Of a stretch of DNA of 64,000 nt, positions 12,601 to 30,647 are shown one piece after another. Position numbers and translations under genes: made by a program. The notes under the pieces were generated by a model. The model ran no database searches and was not told the origin of the DNA. It was given only the letters and a program-made list of their open reading frames with translations. How positions within the stretch are numbered: the stretch's first letter is position 1; every line of letters begins with the position of its first letter. Source of the DNA: Piscicola geometra (lineage: Eukaryota; Annelida; Clitellata; Hirudinida; Piscicolidae); assembly GCA_943735955.1 (NCBI GenBank), contig OX030962.1:7089962-7153961 (forward strand), in the 5' to 3' direction.

Positions 12601-13294
12601 TGAGTTCGGTGACGTTGAGAGACATGAGGCCCAGGTTGAGACCGCTGAACAGACCCGAGAGGACGAGCAAGCAGACCACCATGGTGATCTGAAGCCACAT
12701 CGGCATTATGTACGAATGTAATGGTCTCACCACAACCACCAACTGCACCCAATTATTCGTTCCCTGGTGCACAAAAAGAGGCGATTTTGAGTCTTTTCGA
12801 TAGGCTTGTTTGACACACACATAGTAGATTTTCGTTTGCTGGCCAGCTTGGAGTGAAAAAGTTACGTTGACCGTTGCGACTGAGCGCATACTGCCTTCCA
12901 CTGGAACTATAGGCAACACTTCGGTAGACCGCAAATCTGTGCAATCAGCGCCTTTTTTTGCTTTTTTTTGGGTGAAAGAAATCGCCGTTGACGCTCCGAG
13001 GTTCACTCCATAAAGCCTCAAACGAGTCTCGGTAAAGGCGAAGATGAAGGCTCGATGGTCCATCACTTCGAAGACAGTGATCCCTTCCTTGCACATGCTC
13101 GCTTCGTTGGAGCCCAGGTTGAAGCCGTTGATTGAACTTTCAGTTGGGTTCTCAGTGTAGTTCAGAGCGTTGTCGTCGTCATTGTTGAGATTCTCATTGG
13201 AGTAATCGTTTGTAAACGTCTCAGAGTTGACAGCCTTCAAAGTGCTACTTTGCTGTAACAGTTGCAAAATAAATAATAAAAAAATAATCCACAT
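9658..13294 (-). CDS. CNNM / ancient conserved domain magnesium transporter
   Basis: Nine exons: 12529-13294, 12220-12395, 11824-11917, 11552-11709, 11152-11410, 10814-10939, 10567-10683, 10237-10467 and 9658-10118. They join in phase to 795 residues plus stop. The order is the full CNNM one: a signal peptide ([15 protein letters not shown]), an extracellular domain to about residue 200, a DUF21 membrane domain ([14 protein letters not shown] near residues 213-226, then [16 protein letters not shown] and [10 protein letters not shown]), a CBS pair ([35 protein letters not shown]) and a cyclic-nucleotide-binding-like domain ([16 protein letters not shown]). The last exon is a polar tail. The family moves magnesium at basolateral or plasma membranes; the CBS pair senses Mg-ATP. 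The exon 7 donor (T|GTTCG) was chosen because it alone keeps phase and aligns with vertebrate CNNM. The gene shares a 531 bp head-to-head spacer with CFAP206. Confidence 0.93.
11043..11090. repeat. (AATC)n run with TATAGCGC motif, in a CNNM intron
   Basis: A (TCAA)n run leads into AATTTCTATAGCGCTCTTTC. A nearly identical arrangement lies at 14454-14495 in a CFAP206 intron. This looks like the 3' tail of a short retroposon family, but no full element is visible here. Confidence 0.5.
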
Positions 13295-13825
13295 TTTGAA
13301 ATGATGTTCAACTATTCAAAAAAGAAACCACGCGTTCTACAGACATATTTGAGAAATCTCAAACCGATTATGATCAGCAATGTGATTTTCTGACATGTAA
13401 AACTAGTGTTCATTTGACGCTATTATTTTCAATTGTTGATTCAATAAGCAACATTTTGCTCTCAGCTGTAGAATACTTTATATAGAATCTATTCACAAAT
13501 ACCTATCACAAACCTTAATTTATTGTCAATAAATAAATTGCTGTAAACTTTAACAAGTTATTTAGACCAAGTACAACTTAATTAAAAATATAGTTTTAAT
13601 TGAAGGCTAAAGAATTGTTTATTGTAATAAAGTGCTAGAAATGTTTCAAAAATATTGCTAGGGAACAGATTAAACCACAATGAAAAGTTTCTTTTTATAT
13701 CGATTTGTTTTTCAGATTTTGTAACATAATCCTATAAATGTGATTAAAAAGTCGAAATTTGAAATTTTCCAAAATAATAATTTAAAATAATAATTTTAAA
13801 GCAGTCGATAGGCTAATTTCTAAGA
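13295..13825. promoter_or_regulatory. Candidate bidirectional promoter, CNNM/CFAP206
   Basis: This 531 bp spacer separates the divergent start codons of CNNM (minus) and CFAP206 (plus). It is AT-rich and has no repeat or exon signal. I could not pick out a certain TATA box or an RFX X-box. The promoter call rests on geometry only. Confidence 0.4.
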
Positions 13826-19703
<5,878 letters not shown>

Positions 19704-20905
19704 TGGTGGTCACATGACACTGATGGTGATAATGATGTTGATGAGAATAATGATGATGAAGATGATGATTGTTAGGATGATTGAGACGACGATGGTAGTA
19801 CATTTTAAGTGAATGGGATATTTTAATATGGTTTGATTTTTCAATGAAATTTTTTTCGTTTTTCAAGGTTTATTTTTATTTTGTAGCCATTCGAATAAAT
19901 TTGCACGAAAATTAAATGTTTTTAATACTTTTCACTCATAACTTCAATAAAGTGTTTAAAAAAAAGAACTTTGGATTTGAATTTGAAAGATGGAAAAATA
20001 CTATGATAGTTTAATATTCTATACTACGAGCATGAAAAAAATGAAATTAGTTAGCAGGTTAGTAAGGGGCGTTAAAGCACTCTTAATAAAACCTCATTAA
20101 CAAATAAAACAATTTTAAAACTTAATCTCATCTAATTTAAATAAGAATAAAATAAAATTTATTGGTTTATATCTCTAAAAATTAATAATTGTGATTTTGA
20201 AATAATTATTGTCAGGCTCTAATCCACTTAAATAATAAAATTCTCGTCATGGGATTTGCATCAAAGTCTAATTTCAGAAATAATGAATGAGGAAACTCCG
20301 ACTAATTGAAGCAGACTTAATGACTTCGCATTTAATTTCACAATTAACCACACGCGTTTTACTCAGAAGCATGAGGATATAGTGATTTTGATTCTTGGAG
20401 AGTTGTTCTATTAACTGAATAAATAAATACAGAAACACAAAGTGTAAACTGGAATTTATAAAATATAAGTAATATTTGCAAAAAATATATACATTTGTAA
20501 TGAGCTTATACGACGATAATATTAGTGTACGATGAAGGCGTTTTAGAATGTACATTCAACGATCAAACGGCTGGCAGCACAACTTGGATACTTTGCAGGG
20601 AAAACAAGAATAAATGATTATCATCTTCATCATCATAATCTTTATAGGCATCATCAACATCATCATCTCCATGGAAACAGAAGTAACAAATGGAAAATAG
20701 CCCACTTCAGTTCTTGCTTTTTAAACATCTTCTCGCGCGTCCGAAGCTTCGTTTCGTCTGATTTTCAGATTTGCAATATGATTGTAAAAATAAAACCTCA
20801 CCACAACATTCCCACCGCAACATTCCCACCGCAACATTCCCACCCTTTCCCAGCATTACCATCTCTCCAACCTTCTCCACCACTCCGCCTCTACAACAAC
20901 TACCA
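19704..20905. other. Convergent 3' region of CFAP206 and Rab3
   Basis: Holds the CFAP206 3' UTR with AATAAA at 19894-19899 and 19946-19951, AT-rich spacer, and the Rab3 3' UTR from 20905 downward. A short three-copy AACATTCCCACCGC repeat lies at about 20811-20853 in the presumed Rab3 UTR. No exon seen. Confidence 0.55.
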
Positions 20906-22525
20906 TCAGCACTGACAGCCTGTCGTCGTGGCTTTTGTGTTTTCCAGAAGGTGTTGTTGTTGTTTGCTGGATGGTGACGTCATGCTGGTGTCACTCACGT
21001 GACTGACGTCAGAATCTAGACTTTCGGCCATTTTGTCACAAATTATGTCCACCAACCTCTCCAAGACGCCCTTCACTCCAGTGTTTTCCTTCGCTGAGGT
21101 CTCGAAGAACTCCAGGCCTGAAGATGTCGAGATGGAAATGAAAATACAAGTTTAATTGATTTCATTTTTAAATTTATAAAACGTATGAGCTTATATTTTA
21201 CGTCATACTCTCAAAAATGTTAAAAATATTATTTTTCTTTCATTTCAGCAAACTATTTTTCGCCGCTACGTCTGCCGCCTTGCATGACGAACCCATATGG
21301 TAGGCCAGTTGCTTGCCTCTCTCGCTCGAAACCACTCTTTCCTCCTCCATGTCACACTTGTTCCCCACCAGAACCACTTGCGCATTGTCCCATGAGTAGG
21401 TTTTGATCTGGGTGCTCCTAGAAAAGAACCAGGAAAAGTATTGTTTTGAATATTAATGAGGCTGGAAGAAAATGGTTGAACGTTTGGGTTTGTTAAAACG
21501 GGTGAGAGTTGAGGATGTTGGGATGACGTACATATTTGGTAGTCATCAAATCAATAAGTAATACCAACTAGTTACACATTACAACTTGGGTTTGAACACC
21601 TTAATTGAATTAAACAGCAAGTTATAAACCTAAATTAATTATAAATTAATAATCCTTCGCACTCACCAGTCTTGCACGGCGCTGAATGACTCTTCATTCG
21701 TGACGTCATACATGAGGATGAAACCCATGGCGCCCCGGTAGTAGGCGGTCGTGATGGTTCGGTACCTCTCTTGCCCCGCTGTGTCCTTCATTAATCAATT
21801 ATTTGATTAATTAATTAACTAATCAATCAATTAAAAAGTAAATGAAATAATTTGTTCCAGAGATTTAACTAAATAACTAAATATTTCTAAATATTTAAGT
21901 TATTTCAGTTATGTTTTTCGATTAAGATTATTATTGATCAAGATCGAGATGATTTATTTTCAACAGGGATGTTTCAAATATTTTATTTTAGTCAGCTGGT
22001 CTAGTTCTTATATTGTTAATTTAACTGTGAGACGAAGAGTAAGATATTACCCAGATCTGTAGTTTTACTTTTTTGTCTTGTCTAAAGACTGTTTTAACCT
22101 GTTATTGAGGGGTAGTTATTCAATTGGCAACAAATTCAAACTTCTAGAATATGAATTTTATGTATGTAACAATGTTACATTGTAACATTTTAAAATACAG
22201 TATGCTCAATAATTTTTCAAACATATGTGCGAAAAAAAAATCACAACTAAAATATCACTATAAATCATTTTTACCCCTTGAAATAGAAATTTAAATCTCC
22301 TCTAAATGAGTAAACCAATCGTTGGAGGCCTACCTTAAAGTCGATGCCCACGGTGCTGACGAAGGCGGAGGTGAATGAGTTGTCGCAGTACCTGAAGAGA
22401 AAAGACGTTTTGCCGACGGAGCTGTTGCCGATGATGAGCAACTTGAACATGTAGTCGAAGTTCTGATCGGGCGTCTCTCGGGCCTTGCTCGGTGGAGTTT
22501 GCGGCGAGGATGAATAGTTGTTCAT
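20906..22525 (-). CDS. Rab3: Rab3 small GTPase of synaptic/secretory vesicles
   Basis: Five exons, 22334-22525, 22051-22098, 21667-21785, 21293-21417 and 20906-21117, join in phase to 231 residues plus stop. All nucleotide-binding motifs are intact: GNSSVGKTS (residues 33-41), switch [28 protein letters not shown] and ETSAKE. The preceding [12 protein letters not shown] and the [16 protein letters not shown] exon are typical of Rab3. The C-terminus is CQC, a double-cysteine geranylgeranylation signal. It should dock secretory and synaptic vesicles through RIM and rabphilin-type effectors. The 48-base exon 2 was found from the minus-strand VKTVF reading with AG and GT at its ends. The last exon has a small Gln-rich patch before the CXC end, where Rab3 proteins usually vary. 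Confidence 0.96.
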
Positions 22526-24722
22526 GGTGGAGGTGTTTTGTGTGGTGAGTGGATATTTAGGTTGGTTTTGCTGTAATGGAAGTTTTTACTGAAGTTAATT
22601 TTGAATAAAGAGATAGAAGCTGTATTATTTGATGTTGTGTTAGCTAGTTGTTTAAGCTACAATTGAAACTATTTCTAGGGTTAAGAGAAGTCAAGTGACA
22701 AAACATTAAGCAGCTTGGTTGATTTATTAAACAGACAGTTATCAACGCCAACGGCAATGTAATCTTTCCTTTTTGAAATTGAACCATATGTTTCAAACCG
22801 CTCTTTTGTGCACCCACTTGCACACCTACCACGTCCTCCACCGTACACACGCTTCCAAGTCTTTCCATATACTTTTCCATGTCATACAACACATGTGTCG
22901 ATATGTATATATCCTATAGAAATGTGTATGTTTTTGTGGGTGGGTTTTTACATTTGAATGAGTTTGTATATGTGTTGTATATTTGTATACACACACACAC
23001 ACACACACATACACACACACACATACACACACACACACAAACACATACACACACACAAACACACACATTATAGAAATAAAAATAGATGTGTTCTTTTCAT
23101 TTTGACGTGTCATTACATTTGACATTTAATTCAATTTTTCAGTTTTTTGCTTTTTCAGAGAAAAAGGTAAAAAAGATTTTAAAAAGATTTCTTCTTCTTC
23201 AAATGACTTGGAGTCAATGAAAAATAACAATTGTCTATTCCTCATTGATACTGAATTATTAATTTAAATTCTATTAAAAAAAAAAAATTTCTTCAAAAAC
23301 TTAAAATATTCCATATTTTTATTTAGGAAAGTTGTTTTGTTGAACTGTTAGAAATTTTCTTTAATGTGTTCTGCTTTTAAAACAAATCGAATTAAAGAAT
23401 TCAACGTTCTAAGAAACTTTCATGACTCAATCTTTCACGAATAAAAATCGACTTTGAAACTAATATATATATTAACAATAGCGACTAACAAAATGTCCAA
23501 TAAATAAAAATAGGAAAATTTGTTTTTATATAAAAATTTTTATACTTTTTATTTTCAAAATTCTAGCTTTAATTTAATTGTTATTGATTATGAAGAAACA
23601 AATGATGAACACTATAAAGTTGTGAAAATGATCAGTCATCCTGGTGGTTTAGGAGTGGAAGTTAACAAACTGCTTTCAAATCATGAATAATTACAAATTA
23701 ATGCTTGATTTATACTGATAAGCCTCTGCCAAAACGTGTTATCTGTTCTTTTTCTTCCAAACTTTTATAGATGATTCCTGGAACGAATACGTTTATTAAA
23801 GAAATGCTATAAAAATGTAGCAACAATATTTCACAATTATTTGATTATAAATTATAACACAATTTCAAAAATATTTTTAATACAATCATTTTTTATATGA
23901 TTCAATCCGTCAAAATATCTGAAAAAATACAGTTAAATAAATGTTAATAATGAAAAATAAGGCGGGTCAAACATTAGCTAGCAATACAATGAAATGGTCT
24001 TTGAGAAAGAATTAAAAAGAATTGCTTGTTCATGATCAGAGTATTCAGTAGCTATTGTCAATGAAATAACATAAAAAAGTGAGTTATAACCTATAGGTGT
24101 GCTGGTGTGCTTGTTCCCACACACACTAATTTACATGATTTTAAACAATAGAATCGAAAATTCCTTAGTTTCATTAGTTGAATTCGTAATACTGTTTCTC
24201 TCACGTTAAGAAGCAAATTCAATCGCTTTAAGAGCCTTCCATTAGTCTCAAATCGCCCACCTTTTGCTTCCACGCTCTCAAACTTAGAAATATCATTTTC
24301 TCAATTCTCTATGCTAATCAACCAAGACGCCCAATGAATCTGCAAATAAACGAACTCAAAGTTTGAAAGTTCAATGGGAAGAATTTTTATGAATTTCAAT
24401 TTTGTACGAGAAAAAAACTTAATTGAAAAATACTTTTCTTTTATGGTATTGTTTTATTATTTTTATTGTTATTACTATTATTTTTACAACTTTTTTCTGA
24501 AGGACAAAGATGAAATATGGAGGTGTTTTGTTGTCTTTTATGTACTTTTTAAAGCAAATTCCAAAAGCATTTCCTGATGATTTATATGAAAATTTAATTT
24601 CTCACATTCCCTCTTTTCCATTGTCTCAACTCTTTCAAAATCACTTCCATCAAATTCTAAACCACAAACTGTGGCGCCACTACCAAGCAAAAGAAATCAA
24701 TTGGACGACTAAGGCATTCGAA
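22526..24722. other. Intergenic region upstream of Rab3
   Basis: AT-rich spacer with the Rab3 promoter and probably its 5' UTR on the right side, and a (CA)n tract at 22989-23068. The far side is the 3' region of the low-complexity gene. No exon-like segment or clear core promoter was found. Confidence 0.5.
22989..23068. repeat. (CA)n microsatellite with AT and AA interruptions
   Basis: An imperfect CA run of about 80 bp upstream of Rab3. Confidence 0.9.
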
Positions 24723-26018
24723 CTAGACGACGGCCTTAAGTTTGAATTCAATGTTGTCGGAGATGAGGTTCGGGAATTCGTTGCTGAAGTCCTTGGTGCC
24801 TAAGGATGCCTTTCTCCGATGACCTCTCACGCCAGAGTAGCCCGTCTTGGAGGGGGAGGTGCTCTTGCGCGATGGCAGGGAGTTGCTGTTGGTGTTGTTG
24901 TTGGGGTAGTTGCTGTTGGTGTTGTTGTTGGGGTAGTTGTTGTTGGTGTTGTTGTTGGGGTAGTTGCTGCTGGTGTTGTTGTTGGGGTAGTTGTTGCTGG
25001 TGTTGTTGAGGTAGTCGTTGTTAGTAATGTTGAGGAAGTTGTTAAAAGTTGTAGATGAACTGTCGTTGGTTTTTTGCGATGACGAGTTGATGAAAGTTGA
25101 AGAAGTTTGTTGATTGTTGCTGGTTGTTGGAGAAGGAAGGCTGCAAGAGTTTTGAGAAGTGTTGATGGATATGTTGGACTCAGAGCTGGATTTCAATGAA
25201 TAATGACGGTGCTGTGATGTTGGGTGGATGGGAGGAAGAGAGAAGGAACTTTGTGGTGATGCAGGGTTGGATTTGGGGGGTCGTTGTTGAGGTGGTCTGC
25301 TTGTTGAGTTGTTAACTTTGCAAATCGGTGGAAGATGTTGTTTCATTCTTTGAACGTCATTGTGGTGGTGTTTCGTGTTTCGACTACAATTTAAAACCGT
25401 TTTTTCTACTTTATTCACATCTTCATCACCCTTCGAATAATCATGCTGATGAGAATCAAGAGAAGAATGATAAAAAGGCTGATGATGGTTAATTGTAGGC
25501 AGGCCAAGGTTGCAACTCATAACAACTTTAGACTCCGATGCGTCATCATCTATATTAAAATTATTTTTGGGAAACGTATTAACTCTGCTCTTGCTTATGC
25601 TATTTCTTTTATCAATTTCTTTATTTTCTTCGTATTTGTCGCTGTAATAACCTTGTTTATTTTCATTTAAATAACTGGAATTTTGGTGATTATCCATATC
25701 ACCCTTATCACCTCTTACATTGAAAACACTCCCTTCCCCTCCACACCAGTCTTTGCGGTTAAACGCTTCGAGAGACTTTTCAACACGAGCACAACCATCT
25801 CTAGAAAGATCCTTGCTATCACCCTTCTCGTCAGGTTGATTCGTGTCGTTCTTTATAAGGCACTGAGGTTTATGGCTTCTGAGATTTGTTCTCGAGTGTT
25901 TTTCAAGGGTACTCAAGTCGAAACTAACCCTTTTTATCCCTTGTCGATGCCCCGATGGAACTTGGGGTAGCGAGAAAGATCGGAAATGAACGAGAGGAAG
26001 TGTTGTGGTTGCTGATGA

Positions 26019-26052
<34 letters not shown>

Positions 26053-27083
26053 GGTAAGGATGATGATGATGATGGTGATGATGATGGTGATGATGATGGT
26101 GATGATGATGGTGATGATGATGATGAAGGTGATGAAAAAGAAGATGACAATGACGTCTGTGCGAGTTTAAATGATGATTGTGGTAATGCGGCAGGTGCGA
26201 CAGAAGTCGAAGATGCGTGTGAAGCTCTTAATAATCTTGGCGCTTCCCTCACAGATCGAGTCTTAGCACACGCATCGTATAAACCATGTGATACTCCACT
26301 CTTGTCCGTGAATCGGAAAGAATACTTTCCTGCATTTCTTGCCTTTCCACTTGATACCTCTACAGTAGTATCAGAAGTCTTCGCAGTTAAGCTCTTACTT
26401 TCAGTTGAAAGCGTGGTAAGCGCAGGAGCTGCTTTAAAGGCATCTGAGTCATCGTTTGAGTGGCTGAGTGCTTGGGAAAAAGATGGGCTGTATATCGGAT
26501 GGGGAAGTGGGGAGGCAAGTTTGCTTGTAAATGGAGCTTTGGTGGGAGATTTTGAGGATGATGATGATTGTGGTGGTAATGATGATTGTGATGATGATGA
26601 TGATGATTGTGGTGGTAATGATGATTGTGATGATGATGATGATGATGATAATGAAGGCTGTTGTGATGATGATGATGATGAAGATGCTAATGATGGAGAG
26701 GATTTAGAAGCGGATATGCAAGTGTTGGAGGTGGTTGAACTGCTTTCGCCAGAAGTTAAAATAGTTTCAGTATAGGTATAATTGGAAGTTGTGTTGTTAT
26801 TTTGGTTTGCTACTGAGCTGTTAGTGTTTTGTTGAAGATTTTTGTTGAAATTTTGATTCTTTTGATTTTCGAGGTCAGCATGAAAGTTGTTGTTGTTGGT
26901 GGTTGTGTTGTTGTTGGTTGTGTTGTTGTTATTGTTAGTTGTGGTGTTGTTGTAGATGACGTTATTCCCGAAGTTGCCACTGAAGGCAACATTGTTGTTT
27001 GCAACATATTCAACGCCATCGTTGTTGTTGAAGTTCTTGATGTAAAGTTTATTGGGCTGTAAACTGCAAGTTTTTAAGGCCAT
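24723..27083 (-). CDS. Low-complexity protein with PP1-docking-like motif
   Basis: One open frame of 786 residues starting MALKTCSLQPNKLYIKN in a good start context. I do not recognise the family. Most of it is disordered and rich in Asn, Ser, Pro and Gln. Runs of Ser come from GAT/GATG-like DNA, and a nine-residue NYPNNNTNS repeat near the C-terminus comes from a 27-bp coding minisatellite. Non-repetitive islands are about residues 245-305 (ARNAGKYSFRFTDKSGVSHG), GIKRVSFDLSTLEKHSR and the C-terminus. KRVSF fits the RVxF motif that docks protein phosphatase 1, and GHRRKASLG is a PKA-like site. No carbohydrate-binding domain of the PPP1R3 type is present, so the PP1 idea is inference. Further exons cannot be excluded. 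Confidence 0.6.
24882..25020. repeat. 27-bp coding minisatellite
   Basis: About five 27-bp units on the minus strand encode the nine-residue NYPNNNTNS-type repeat of the low-complexity protein. A unit length divisible by three keeps the frame. Confidence 0.8.
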
Positions 27084-27760
27084 TTCCCTCGTCGCTGATA
27101 AACCTCAAGACTATAAAAGACTCACGAGATAATTTACAAACTTCCTAAAGGCACCGAAAAAGCTATAAACTGAAAGCTCGAGATTAAAATCTAATTATGT
27201 ACAAGACTTTCAACTGAAGGATTTTCTTGAAAATATCTTTGGCAATTACGTGTCGATTATAGCATGCTATTTGAGCCAATTATATTATGGGCTATCTCTA
27301 TAACAAGTCAATCAATCAATCTATAACAAGAATCGAGATAATTGTCTATTTGGGTTGATGTATTCGGAGAATCCAAAAATATATTTTCTGACGTTGCTAA
27401 AGACTCTTTCAACTTTTCGTAGCTCTGTTGTACCCTTTTATACATGAAGTGTCAACCTTTGCAGCTGAACAGATGACAAATATCAGAAACTGAAATAACG
27501 AAGGAAACAAGAAGTTCTTCAAGCGTGTTTATGCATATGTTGAAAGCTCTCAAATGTCAAGTCAATAACTTTATTTCTGTTATTCGAACTATTTTTCTTT
27601 AAATTCAAGTTACAGAATGTTTACGCCCCAGATTTAAAGCCTATATAGTTAGCTAGTTGAGCTAATTTTGAAATTGAATCTGGGAATTTCAACAATTTCA
27701 AAGATAAAGTTCACTCGGCTTCTTTTAAAGCCCGTTCAGTATACACACACATTCATAACT

Positions 27761-27800
<40 letters not shown>

Positions 27801-30647
27801 CCTTCAAACTAACGTACACATGTGTTTGACTGAGTGTCTAAACGTTTGTCTTGGGCTAAAGAAGTGCCTATTTATTTCATGTTTGAGTGAATATATTTTT
27901 ATTTAAAAAACGGTTAACGTCTAGTGGTAGAACTACATGTAGTTACCAAACTATATGGAAATGAGTGAGATTTTATCTAAAAAAACCTTTAAAAATTGAT
28001 TGGTTTTTTATTTACTTTTCAACCATCATTTTTTTCTTTCCACAAATTATCATGTTATCATGTGAAGAAATCCAATTATGGACCTATCGAAAACCTATGA
28101 CGATTCTTTAAAAACAACTTATATAGTTAATAAAAATGTTGAAATAATAATATACCAACCAACTGCAGTTCCTTCTTCATTTGTCTTTATGATCTGCTTT
28201 CGCGGTTCATTTCGTAAGTATTTTTTAATTAAACTTTTAATCTTTCAGTAAACGCAAAAATACATTTTTTCATAAACAATGCTTGTTAAATTTAATAAAA
28301 CTTATGGTTTCTTTTACAAATAGATATATTTTCCTTTACTCGATCTTTTTTCATTTTCCTTCATTCCATTTTTCCATGATGGTGGAACTAGGATAAAGAT
28401 CAGTAACAAGCGTGAGTTAGTTTCAGCTGCGCTGAGACCAGTGCAAACTTTGCGGCAGTTCCAACAACTTATCTTTCCTTATAATTTTAAACCGTTAAAC
28501 TTATTGCAACTTTTATTCCAACAATTTACAGCAGCATTTTACTGCAAAACACTAATCTTACATGCAAATAGCTAACTATAAAGTTCATGAATTGTAAAAC
28601 TATTATATGTATTTTTGAAATAGAACATTTTTTGAAAATTTGAATTCAATTATAAGTTATTACCTTCCTTCGGTTATCAAGTCGAGTGTTTGCAAATGTT
28701 CATTTTAATTAGTTCTTGAGACTTTCAAATCATTATTTATATAAAAAAAACAATAAAATTCTAGAAAATCTTATATATTAGGCTAAAAAATGAAAAAGTT
28801 TTTCCTAATAATATTTTTATTAATTATTTTAATTATATATAGAAAGTATATGTAGGGCTCAAAAAGGAGAAAAAACAATTAAAATGAATTATAATGAAAT
28901 GTAATTCGTACTCCCGAATCCTACTGGATTAAAATTATAAAGTAAAAAATGAAATACAAACTTTTGTTTTCCGAGTGCTTACTCATTAAAAAAAACCTAT
29001 ATTAAATATATTTTTAAAAATAACCAAATAAAGTTCATTAGATGAGAAACAATATTTTTTTGATTGTAAAACCATACTTTCAGAAAATAATGTAAAGAAT
29101 TTGTTAATGACATTGCATGGAGTTATTATGGAATTGTTAATACTGTTACTGATAGTGTTTGTAATAGCTATATTCAGTGCACATTTTCATCTAAATATAT
29201 ATTTACTATTGTCCATTCATAATTAAATTATTTATTTTAAGTTTTTTCAGTTTTTTTACATATTCTTATTCAAAAGTATTTTTTCATTCTTATCAAATGT
29301 GTCTTTGTTATGCAATGACGTCGTGTGGAGCTCACTAAAACTATTTATTTTTATTTTATTTCCGATATTTGTTTGTATTATCATTATTCTCACTGCATTA
29401 CTTGCATATTCATATATTATTTGCATACTAGTCCATTATCATCAAAAATTACATACTTTCTTCATTATTTTTATTCTATTTTTATTCAGTGCAATTCTGT
29501 TGCATCGTTAAGCTGTAACGCTTCGGATCTAGAGATTCTATAGTTTCGGCGTGACGTAAATGCCTTCCAATAAATACCTGTTGCCCATTCACAAATTCCT
29601 CTGGCTAGTAAATAATGTTAACTTCTGAATAGCCCGTTTGTTTATAGAGCGAAATGTCATTTTTATTTTGAAGTTATTCTATTTATTTTATTCATATTAA
29701 GTAACTTTTAATTTTTTTAAATTTTCAGACACGTTTTATTGTATGATGAAATTTGTTAAATTAATAATGTCTAATAAGGAATTTCAAAAACTCAATTAAA
29801 GTATGCGAATTCTTAAAGTTTTTTGGGATTTTTTTAGAAATATATTTTAGTTTTTGAAACGATTTCTTGTATTAATTATATTATTATGTATTATTAAAAT
29901 ATTTTTTTGAACAATTAATTTTAACAAGTACATTTTTAAAAAGTTAAAACTAATTAAAAAATTATTTTTAGGTTAATAAAATATTTTTTTATGAGTTTTA
30001 AAAGATTTTTATTATAAATAAATAATTAAATTTTCAACATGTTTTTTTCCATTCACTAGAGAAGTAAAACTATAATTTTATATTTAATGTCTTATTAAAA
30101 TATTCCAATTTAAAAAAATTCACTTTTTTATTTAAAAGTTGTAAGACAAAGTTTAAAAAATTTGGAAGAAGGATTTTTTTTAAACCAAATTTAATCGACA
30201 TATTCAAACGAAAAAGATATTGTAAATAGATACTATTGAAATAAGAAATTCATGGAATTATGAAATCTATTTTTCACATTTTATTGGATGGAAAAACATA
30301 GAACAAAATCAGAGACAATGGATGAAGTTTTATCAAAGCTTTGGCAGTTACTTTGGGAAATATCTTTTTTAAATGCAAAAATCAAATTTTGTAAACAAGT
30401 TATATTAAATTTACTTTCATTAATGATATAAAAAGTATTTTGAAAATTTTTTGTAAATCTTCTGAAAATCTAAAAAAATAAGTATCTTAAATAGGAAAAA
30501 CCTGACATTAAAATCCAATCTTCACATGATCTTAAATTCCTGAATAATCGACAAAAAAACTTGAAAAAGACTTTATGGCTGCTCAATAGATCTCCACTGG
30601 AACTGCCTCTTCTCGCCACTGGAACAGGCAAAGATGGAATAAAGGAC
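27084..30647. other. Intergenic, very AT-rich
   Basis: Lies between the 5' end of the low-complexity gene and the 3' end of the KChIP gene. It holds a short (TA)n near 27763-27799 and an 11-bp direct repeat flanking (TCAA)3 at 27297-27330. Hydrophobic short ORFs near 29300-29540 have the composition of AT-rich noise. No gene supported. Confidence 0.5.

Noticed and set aside
26005..26775. 256-codon Asp-rich plus-strand ORF
   Set aside because: Antisense to the Ser-rich part of the 786-residue minus-strand gene; composition is that of GAT repeats.
29299..29543. Hydrophobic 70-72-codon ORFs
   Set aside because: Two overlapping frames of T-rich DNA give the same kind of hydrophobic string; no other support.
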